Source: JBFIHZ01 sp041601535 (GTDB taxonomy: Bacteria > Pseudomonadota > Gammaproteobacteria > Xanthomonadales > SZUA-36). From it: a stretch of 12,262 bases of DNA. The notes under the pieces are model-generated. The model was not told the DNA's origin and searched no databases. It worked only from the letters and a program-made list of their open reading frames with translations. A program made the position numbers and the translations under genes. Positions 6,644-12,262 of the stretch are shown here, piece after piece. Location: the NCBI GenBank assembly GCA_041601535.1, contig JBFIHZ010000095.1:1-12262 (forward strand), written 5' to 3'. Position 1 is the stretch's first letter; each line of letters starts with the position of its first letter.

Positions 6644-9470
6644 GCATCTTTTCCCCCTTCGGGTCATAGACGCACGGTGGTTTGATACGTGCCCGGACTA
6701 TATGTCCCATGTTATAAATTCGTACTTCCTCCCCCTGACGAGCGAAACCGTTCTCGATAAGGGCCATGCCGATATGGCGCTCGACGGTAGGGCTGTAACA
6801 TGCCGAGGTAACAAAACCTTCGCTGCGTCGTTGACCGTTCGTGCCGCAAATAACATGTGCGCCCTGCTCCAATGGCGCTTCCGGGTCGAGTGTCTCAATG
6901 CCTACCAATTGCCGCCTGCTGGCCTTTTGATGGTTTTCCCGCAACAGTGAACGCAGCCCGATAAAGTCGCCTTGCTTGTTGTCGACAATGCGGCCGAACC
7001 CCACATCGTAGGGGTTCGTCGTGCCATCGGTATCGCCACCCACATGCAAAAAGCCTTTCTCCGTGCGCAGCACATCCAGGGCCTCAATACCAAACGGCTG
7101 CAATCCCCAGTGTTTGCCTTCAGCCAGTAGCTGAGCAAAGCAACTGGCCGCTTGTCCGGCCGGTATGCTGAGTTCATAGCTGAGTTCGCCGGTGAAGCTG
7201 ACACGCTGGAGCCGGAACGGAAGGCCCGAGGCCAACCGGCCTTGCCGGAAACTCATGTGTGGCAGTATGTCCGTGCCAAGGTCGCCAACGCCTGCAAGCG
7301 TAGACAGGACGTCCCGCGCCTTCGGCCCGGCAATGGTCGCGACAGCCCATTGCTCTGCTACCGGAGTCATGATCAGTTCCAGTTCCGGCCATTCACACTG
7401 GTGCCACTGTTCTAGCCAGGCGGCGATGCGCTCAGCAGACGCCGATGTGGTGTTGAGCAGGAAATGGTCGTCAGCGAGACGCACGAAAACGCCGTCGTCG
7501 ATGATGGCCCCGTTCTCGTTTAGCATCAGTCCGTAACGGACTTTTCCTGGTTTCAGTGTCGCCACGGTATTCACATAAACCCGGCTCAGAAACTCGGCGG
7601 CATCCGGTCCGCTCACCTCGATTTTGCCGAGCGGTGAGCCATCAAACAATCCAGCCTTATGACGCACAGCGGTCACTTCCGCGCGAATCGATTGCTGCAT
7701 GTCCACGCCGTAATAAGCGGGTCGTTTCCACAAACCGAATGAATCGAATGCCGCGCCTTGTGACACATGCCATTGGTGCGCAGGCAGGTGCCGGGTGGGT
7801 CGATAGAAGCCGCCCTGCCGGTTGCCGGCAATAGCTCCCATCGTCACCGGCATAAAGTTTGGGCGGAAGGTGGTTGTGCCCACATTGCCGGGGTCCTGGC
7901 CGGTCAGCCTGGCAAGCACCGACAAGGCATTGAGATTGCTGGTCTTACCCTGATCCACCGCCATACCAGCTGTGGTGTATCGCTTCATATGCTCAACCGA
8001 AACGTAGTTTTCGCGCACCGCCAGCTCAATGTCCGAGACCAGTACATCGTGCAGAAAATCGACCCACTGGGTATTGCTACGGAAAGGGGCACTGGTGCGT
8101 GGAGCGATCCGGTAATCATCGGGTGCGGCAAAAGCGCCGGCTGCTGCACCGATGACTTCGACGGCCTGAGTGCAATGAGCAGGTACAAAGCAGGCCAGCG
8201 CTTCGTCGTAACGCAGTTTTCCACCGGCCTGGGAGTACAGGTGCACGGTTGGATTCATGCCGCCCGACATGGCCACGCTGCGGCATTGAATGCCAAAGCG
8301 TTTGCCGCGCGAATCGAGAATCTCCAGCCCGGTAACTGCGCCGGATCCCCGTGCGCGCACCGCCACGCTTCCCGTGTGCACCGGTATACCCCGTTGATCC
8401 GCGGCGGCCGCCTGGCGGTTGGAGATTTCACCGCGGCTGTCGACAATTGCCACAACGTCAACGCCGCTGTCGTGCAAATCCAGCAGCGAGCCCCAGGCCA
8501 GGTCGTTGTTGACCACGCCAACGGTGTTGTCCGCACAGCGCACGCCGAACCGAACGGCATAATGACGCATCGCACCCGCCAGCATCACGCCCGGCAGGTC
8601 ATTATTGCCGAACAACAGCGGCTGTTCGATGGCACCGGTCGCCAAAACCACCCGGCCAGCGCGAATTTTGCAAAATGTCTCTATACCGTTGCTCATGGCC
8701 GAGCGGTCGTGCACGGTCAGCACGTTATGGTCGTAGTATCCAGAGACCGTCGCTTCCAGCAGCAACCGAACGTTTGGGTAAGTTCGCAACTCATCAAGCA
8801 CTGCGTGCAGCCAACCATCCGCCGCCGCTTTACCGCTGTCCTGTTTTTCAAGCAGCAGCGAACCCCCGGGCTCAAAGTCCTGCTCGGCCACAATGACATC
8901 CTGACCGCTGCGCGCTTCCTCAAGCGCCCGTTTCAGACCAGAGTAGCCCGCGCCCACAACCAGAACGTCACAGTGGGCATTCATGTGCCGGTAACGCATG
9001 GCGTCCTGTCCTTCCGGCACCCGCCCCAGCCCCGCCATCCGTCGAACAGCGCCCTCGAAGACATGCCAGTTCGGCCACTTGAACATCTTGTTGTAAAACC
9101 CGGCAGGCCAGAGCCTGCGGGTAGCGTCAAATACCCGGCCGCAATCAAAGCGGACATGGGGAAAGCCCGAGGGACTGGCCGCACTCAGACCCTCGCACAG
9201 ACGGATCATCGTGGCACGAACCAGCGGAACCCTTCCATTGCCACTGTCAACGGTCAACAAGGCGTTGCATTCCTCGACCCCGGCCGCCAGGATGCCCCGT
9301 GGCCGGTGATACTTGAAGCTACGGTTGACGGTGCGTACACCGTTGGCCAGCAAGGCGGAAGCCAGGGTGTCTCCATCGAACCCCTGCAAGGTCCGCCCGT
9401 TGAAGGAGAACGTCAGCGGCCGCTCACGATTGATGCGGCCACCGCTGGTGTTTCTGAATAGCTGCCTCAC
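6636..9470 (-). CDS. soxA: Sarcosine oxidase alpha subunit
   Basis: The 944-residue large subunit of the THF-dependent sarcosine oxidase, slightly short of the typical length of about 970-1000. Residues about 8-95 form the N-terminal ferredoxin-like domain lacking iron-sulfur cysteines (GRINRERPL, DTLASALLANG). The NAD+-binding Rossmann motif is Gly173-Ala-Gly175-Tyr-Ser-Gly178 with Glu196 ending the second strand. A second dinucleotide-fold half contains VVLATGAIEQPLLF. Residues from about 560 to the end are GcvT-like folate-binding domains, with the Asp658-Asp659 pair in GAIIDDGV near the expected folate site and the GELSYELSIP signature (761-770). This part receives the methyl carbon from the flavin subunit and forms 5,10-methylene-THF. 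The start is GTG at 9470, overlapping the soxD stop by 4 nt (GTGA), with GGAG 8 nt upstream. The beginning matches the family pattern (GGRI-R-RPL), so I see no truncation. Confidence 0.95.
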   Translation of the reverse strand: MRQLFRNTSGGRINRERPLTFSFNGRTLQGFDGDTLASALLANGVRTVNRSFKYHRPRGILAAGVEECNALLTVDSGNGRVPLVRATMIRLCEGLSAASPSGFPHVRFDCGRVFDATRRLWPAGFYNKMFKWPNWHVFEGAVRRMAGLGRVPEGQDAMRYRHMNAHCDVLVVGAGYSGLKRALEEARSGQDVIVAEQDFEPGGSLLLEKQDSGKAAADGWLHAVLDELRTYPNVRLLLEATVSGYYDHNVLTVHDRSAMSNGIETFCKIRAGRVVLATGAIEQPLLFGNNDLPGVMLAGAMRHYAVRFGVRCADNTVGVVNNDLAWGSLLDLHDSGVDVVAIVDSRGEISNRQAAAADQRGIPVHTGSVAVRARGSGAVTGLEILDSRGKRFGIQCRSVAMSGGMNPTVHLYSQAGGKLRYDEALACFVPAHCTQAVEVIGAAAGAFAAPDDYRIAPRTSAPFRSNTQWVDFLHDVLVSDIELAVRENYVSVEHMKRYTTAGMAVDQGKTSNLNALSVLARLTGQDPGNVGTTTFRPNFMPVTMGAIAGNRQGGFYRPTRHLPAHQWHVSQGAAFDSFGLWKRPAYYGVDMQQSIRAEVTAVRHKAGLFDGSPLGKIEVSGPDAAEFLSRVYVNTVATLKPGKVRYGLMLNENGAIIDDGVFVRLADDHFLLNTTSASAERIAAWLEQWHQCEWPELELIMTPVAEQWAVATIAGPKARDVLSTLAGVGDLGTDILPHMSFRQGRLASGLPFRLQRVSFTGELSYELSIPAGQAASCFAQLLAEGKHWGLQPFGIEALDVLRTEKGFLHVGGDTDGTTNPYDVGFGRIVDNKQGDFIGLRSLLRENHQKASRRQLVGIETLDPEAPLEQGAHVICGTNGQRRSEGFVTSACYSPTVERHIGMALIENGFARQGEEVRIYNMGHIVRARIKPPCVYDPKGEKMHA

Positions 9471-9742
9471 CCTTTGAACTCCGGCCGCGGAATGCCGTTG
9501 GAGTGAACGGGGTCAAATTCGTGCGTCAGCGTATTCCGGTTGAGTTCAAACCATTGACCGCAGCCATCAGCATGGCACCAGCGCTCCCGTTGCAGCCCTT
9601 TGATATTGTTGCGGTTAAACAGGTAATCCGCCCACGCCGTATCGCCGACCTCAAGTCCGGGACGGGGCTCACGGACTTCTCCGCCGAAACGGAACTCGTC
9701 TTCATCGCGGATTCCACAGTAGGGACAGGTGATTCGTAACAT
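9467..9742 (-). CDS. soxD: Sarcosine oxidase delta subunit
   Basis: A 91-residue zinc-binding structural subunit, of normal length. The zinc ligands are visible as Cys6-x2-Cys9 (CPYCG) and His57-x3-Cys61 (CHADGC), with conserved EFRFGGE, ADYLFNRNN and the GCGQWFELNRNTLTHE segment around them. An extra Cys56 directly precedes the zinc histidine. GGGGTGG on the minus strand 7 nt before the ATG is a reasonable ribosome-binding site. The ATG shares one base with the soxB stop, and the stop overlaps the soxA GTG, so the three genes are probably translationally coupled. The order B-D-A-G is the standard one for this complex. Confidence 0.95.
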   Translation of the reverse strand: MLRITCPYCGIRDEDEFRFGGEVREPRPGLEVGDTAWADYLFNRNNIKGLQRERWCHADGCGQWFELNRNTLTHEFDPVHSNGIPRPEFKG

Positions 9743-10986
9743 CAGTGCGCCACCCCGGAAGCCGCGCCTTCGTCAATAAGTGCGCCGGAAGTGAAGCGTT
9801 CAAGGGAAAAATCCCCAATCAGAGGGTGCGGACGGTCGTTCGCCACGGTATAGGCCATGGTTTCACCACCCGCAGGAATCGCCTTGTAGCCACCGGTGCC
9901 CCAACCCCCGGTCAGGTAGAGATTTTTCACCGGAGTTAAGCCCATGATGGGCGTCGTGTCGGGGGTGATGTCGACGATTCCTGCCCACTGACGCATCAAT
10001 TTCAGGCGGCTGAACACCGGGAACAGTTCAACCAGGGCGGCCAGGTTTTCCTCCAGTGCCGGTATGCCGCCACGTTGTGCGTAGCTGGTATAGCCATCGG
10101 CGGCGCCACCGATTACCAGCTCGCCACGGTCGGACTGGGATACGTATACGTGAATGGCTGGCGACAGGACCAGACAGCCAAGACAGGGCTTTATCGGCTC
10201 ACTGACCATGGCTTGCAGCGCGACACTTGAGACCGGCACCCGGAAGCCCGCATTTTCCGCCAACACGCTGGTGTGGCCGGCGACTGCGATACTTACCTTA
10301 CCGGCACTGATGCGGCCGCGGGACGTACTGACTCCGGTAACTTTGCCATCAGCGATCTCAAAGCCGGTCACTTCGCACTGCTGGATGATATCCACCCCAA
10401 GAGTGCTGGCGGCACGGGCATAGCCCCAGGCCACCGCATCGTGGCGGGAGATGCCGCCACGATGCTGAATGAACCCGCCCACCACCGGGTAGTGGCAATC
10501 CAGGTTGAGTAATGGAACCAGGTCTTGGACCTGCTCGCGCGACAGGATCTCCGAGTCCACGCCATTAATCTGGATCGCGTTAGCCCACCGCCGGATGCCC
10601 GCCAGCTCATGATGGCTATGCGCCAGGGTCAGCACTCCGCGCGGGCTGAACATGATGTTAAAGTCCAGCTCCCTGCCCAGCCCTTCATACAATTGCAGGC
10701 TGCGGTCGAAGAAAGCCGAGCTTTGAGGCCAGAAGTAGTTGGAGCGGGTCGCTTGCGTATTACGCCCGGTATTGCCTCCACCCAGCCAACCCTTGTCGAT
10801 TACCGCAACGTTTCGAATGCCAAAGTCCCTGGCCAGATAATACGCCGTGGCCAGACCATGGCCGCCCGCGCCGATAATGACAACGTCGTAGGACTTTTTG
10901 AGTTCCGGTGAGCGCCATGCGACGGGCCAGTTGCGGTGCCCGGACAGCGCGTGCCGGACGAGATTGGGAAATGAGTAACCGTTCAC
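9742..10986 (-). CDS. soxB: Sarcosine oxidase beta subunit (flavin-bearing amine oxidase)
   Basis: A 414-residue flavoprotein that oxidises the secondary N-methyl amine with oxygen, giving the demethylated amine, a C1 unit and H2O2. The FAD-binding motif is GAGGHG (Gly39-Gly44) in VVIIGAGGHGLATAYYLA, followed by GWLGGGNTGRNT. His182 in SRHDAVAW is the likely covalent FMN attachment residue; His175 in QHRGG is a less likely alternative. Lys368 in GGYKAIPAGG matches the lysine used for oxygen activation in the family. The N-terminus (YSFPNLVRHALSGHRNW) fits known SoxB starts, which supports the GTG at 10986 although its ribosome-binding site is weak; only 3 bp separate it from the oxygenase stop, suggesting coupling. 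Some motifs differ from the sarcosine enzymes I remember (RSNYFWPQSS for RSNYLWDESA, YKAIP for FKATP), so the preferred amine may not be sarcosine itself. Confidence 0.94.
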   Translation of the reverse strand: MNGYSFPNLVRHALSGHRNWPVAWRSPELKKSYDVVIIGAGGHGLATAYYLARDFGIRNVAVIDKGWLGGGNTGRNTQATRSNYFWPQSSAFFDRSLQLYEGLGRELDFNIMFSPRGVLTLAHSHHELAGIRRWANAIQINGVDSEILSREQVQDLVPLLNLDCHYPVVGGFIQHRGGISRHDAVAWGYARAASTLGVDIIQQCEVTGFEIADGKVTGVSTSRGRISAGKVSIAVAGHTSVLAENAGFRVPVSSVALQAMVSEPIKPCLGCLVLSPAIHVYVSQSDRGELVIGGAADGYTSYAQRGGIPALEENLAALVELFPVFSRLKLMRQWAGIVDITPDTTPIMGLTPVKNLYLTGGWGTGGYKAIPAGGETMAYTVANDRPHPLIGDFSLERFTSGALIDEGAASGVAH

Positions 10987-10989
10987 CAG

Positions 10990-12189
10990 CTAGCGCGACC
11001 GGGTTTCGTGATGGATATCCTCGGTCGGCAGGCTGATGATCTCATCAGGCATCTGGCGCTCATCCCGGAGCATGTTGGCCGCCACCATTTTCAGGAACTG
11101 TAAACTGGTTTTCTCTTGCGGCAGGGCGAACACACCGCCGTTGAATGCGAGCGAGTGCCGGCCGGCCTGAACGCTTTTGCAAATTTCGATGTCCTCGCAG
11201 TTCACCCGCTTCAGGAAATCGGCATTCGAGCGCCGCAGGGGCTCATTCTCCGCAGTCATGGCACTTTCCCCGTAGAAGAAAAACTCCAGCCGCTCCTGGG
11301 TCACTTCGGCAGAGCACGGGTTGGCAATGATCACGAAACCGAAATTCGGTACCGGCCCGAAAATCAGATTAGGGTATATGTAGAACACTTCGTACTTGCC
11401 GGGGTCTGCGTTTTCCCTGAGTGGCAAGCCAGCCAGGTCCTGCTGTTCGGTGGCAACATAGTCATGGCCGCCCTGACCCAGATAAGAGTGCCCACCCAGA
11501 ATCTGGTAGTGGGCGCGCATTGGGTTGACGCGCTCCAGTTCCGGGTGTACAGCTGGGACGTGATAACTTTCAACAAAGTTTTCAACTACCAGTTTCCAGT
11601 TCGCTTCAAATGTCATCTCCGCTGCAAGGCTGCTGTCCCAGGTCATACGGGTTTGCTGCAAAGGCCCGATGCGTTGGTCGACCGGCGCGATAAAGTCCTC
11701 GAACGGTACGGCTGAACCCGACAGGTTGACAAACACCAACCCGTTCCACACCGCCGAACGCACTTCGGTCAGGCGCGGACGCGGCTCTGTGCTTTCTGGC
11801 AGATGGTGCTTGCCGGCCCCACCCGCATGCGGTGTACGTCGCAGTGCGCCATCGAGTCCGTAGGCCCAGTGGTGATACGGGCATACGATGCTGCCACGAC
11901 AGCTTCGCGGCCCCGTGGCCAGCAAAGCGCCACGATGGGCGCAGGCATTATGAAATACGCGCACCTTGTGTTCGGCATCACGCACCAGCAACAAAGGGGT
12001 TCCTGCAAAACCAACAGGAAATAAATCGCCCGCCTCTGGCACATCCCGGTCGATTCCGACGCACAGCCAGCTGGCGTGGAACAAACGCCGGATTTCCTCT
12101 GCGAACACAGCTTCGGAGGTGTACACCTCGCCCGGCAGCCCGCTGTCCTGGTCCAGGCTGCAACGATACATGGCACTCAAGTCATCCAA
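10990..12189 (-). CDS. Rieske [2Fe-2S] non-heme iron oxygenase alpha subunit, probable quaternary-amine N-demethylase
   Basis: A 399-residue ring-hydroxylating-type oxygenase. The Rieske cluster ligands are Cys83-x-His85 (CAHRG) and Cys103-x2-His106 (CPYHHW). The catalytic domain has NWKLVVENFVESYH with iron ligands His210 and His215, and Asp333 in NCEDIEICKSVQAG as the probable third ligand. At the residue three before the first iron His most aromatic-ring dioxygenases carry Asp; here it is Glu207, as in carnitine oxygenase CntA and glycine-betaine demethylase GbcA. With a complete sox operon 3 bp downstream, oxidative N-demethylation of a betaine-like compound is the best reading. Glycine betaine, proline betaine or another methylamine are all possible. 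No reductase partner (GbcB/CntB type) is visible. The start is TTG at 12189 because GAGG lies 9 nt upstream; the next ATG (12171) lacks a ribosome-binding site. Confidence 0.88.
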   Translation of the reverse strand: MDDLSAMYRCSLDQDSGLPGEVYTSEAVFAEEIRRLFHASWLCVGIDRDVPEAGDLFPVGFAGTPLLLVRDAEHKVRVFHNACAHRGALLATGPRSCRGSIVCPYHHWAYGLDGALRRTPHAGGAGKHHLPESTEPRPRLTEVRSAVWNGLVFVNLSGSAVPFEDFIAPVDQRIGPLQQTRMTWDSSLAAEMTFEANWKLVVENFVESYHVPAVHPELERVNPMRAHYQILGGHSYLGQGGHDYVATEQQDLAGLPLRENADPGKYEVFYIYPNLIFGPVPNFGFVIIANPCSAEVTQERLEFFFYGESAMTAENEPLRRSNADFLKRVNCEDIEICKSVQAGRHSLAFNGGVFALPQEKTSLQFLKMVAANMLRDERQMPDEIISLPTEDIHHETRSR

Positions 12190-12262
12190 TGGAAACCGCC
12201 TCTTTGATGAAGTCCGACCAATCCATGATAACGGCAGGCCGGTTGCAAGGTATTAGGAATGC
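12182..12262 (-). other. Possible 3' end of an upstream operon gene
   Basis: One minus-strand frame is open from the right edge to TGA at 12184-12182, ending in VIMDWSDFIKEAVSIG. Its end overlaps the TTG start of the oxygenase by 8 nt, as expected for a coupled upstream gene. An ATG at 12226 would also allow a 14-residue leader peptide, but it has no ribosome-binding site. Twenty-six open codons are not significant by themselves, and I recognise no family. Confidence 0.2.

Noticed and set aside
6644..6667. Longer soxG start at 6667.
   Set aside because: It would extend the overlap with soxA to 32 nt without a better ribosome-binding site; the added residues do not look like a SoxG N-terminus.
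7767..9461. A 564-codon open frame on the plus strand opposite soxA.
   Set aside because: It lies wholly antisense to a clearly conserved SoxA protein, its translation shows no domain and has the composition of a GC-rich shadow frame. Such long antisense frames are common opposite GC-biased genes.
6636..9470. soxA as a truncated or frameshifted gene because it is slightly short.
   Set aside because: All expected domains follow one another in a single frame from the family-typical N-terminus to the GcvT-like C-terminal end.
1..12262. CRISPR arrays, tRNA or rRNA genes, insertion sequences, phage or defence genes, riboswitches.
   Set aside because: I looked for spaced direct repeats, cloverleaf-like segments, transposase motifs and terminal repeats and saw none; every large open frame is accounted for by metabolic or regulatory genes.

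Overview
The window reads as chromosomal DNA of a moderately GC-rich Pseudomonadota (proteobacterium). The evidence is dense gene packing, sigma70-like signals, a textbook Rho-independent terminator, Shine-Dalgarno-led starts and a heterotetrameric sarcosine-oxidase operon. Nothing visible fixes the genus. There are no tRNA or rRNA genes, no CRISPR array, no insertion sequences and no obvious transfer boundary.

Left block (1-3727). The 3' part of a semialdehyde-type NAD(P)+ aldehyde dehydrogenase gene (+) enters from the left edge and converges on a LacI-family regulator gene (-). Divergent from the regulator is a beta-hydroxyacid dehydrogenase gene (3-hydroxyisobutyrate dehydrogenase family, +), closed by a strong terminator. 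Their shared intergenic region holds a consensus TATAAT -10 box followed at once by a perfect 16-bp CG-centred palindrome of the CcpA/PurR operator type. This makes it likely that the regulator represses the dehydrogenase gene. A weaker copy of the operator core lies at the same place relative to the regulator's own probable -10 box. The two dehydrogenases suggest a hydroxyacid-semialdehyde-acid oxidation route; the substrate is not evident.

Middle (3728-6121). A single gene (+) encodes a Tat-signal-bearing serine hydrolase of the CocE/NonD (X-Pro dipeptidyl-peptidase-like, S15) class with a complete Ser-Asp-His triad. Just upstream of its perfect Shine-Dalgarno sequence is a 37-nt near-perfect inverted repeat, either an operator or an mRNA hairpin. 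It is one of the more striking unexplained elements here.

Right block (6122-12262, all minus strand). A tightly packed, overlapping operon reads from right to left: Rieske non-heme iron oxygenase, soxB, soxD, soxA, soxG. The oxygenase has the CXH-X17-CX2H Rieske motif and a Glu instead of the usual Asp before the iron histidines, as in the quaternary-amine demethylase clade (CntA, GbcA). The four sox genes encode all subunits of tetrahydrofolate-dependent sarcosine oxidase. I infer a serial N-demethylation unit: the oxygenase removes methyl groups from a betaine-like substrate, and the Sox complex demethylates the resulting secondary N-methyl amine, passing formaldehyde to THF. The oxygenase's reductase partner and downstream C1 genes are not in the window, and the operon probably continues beyond the right edge.
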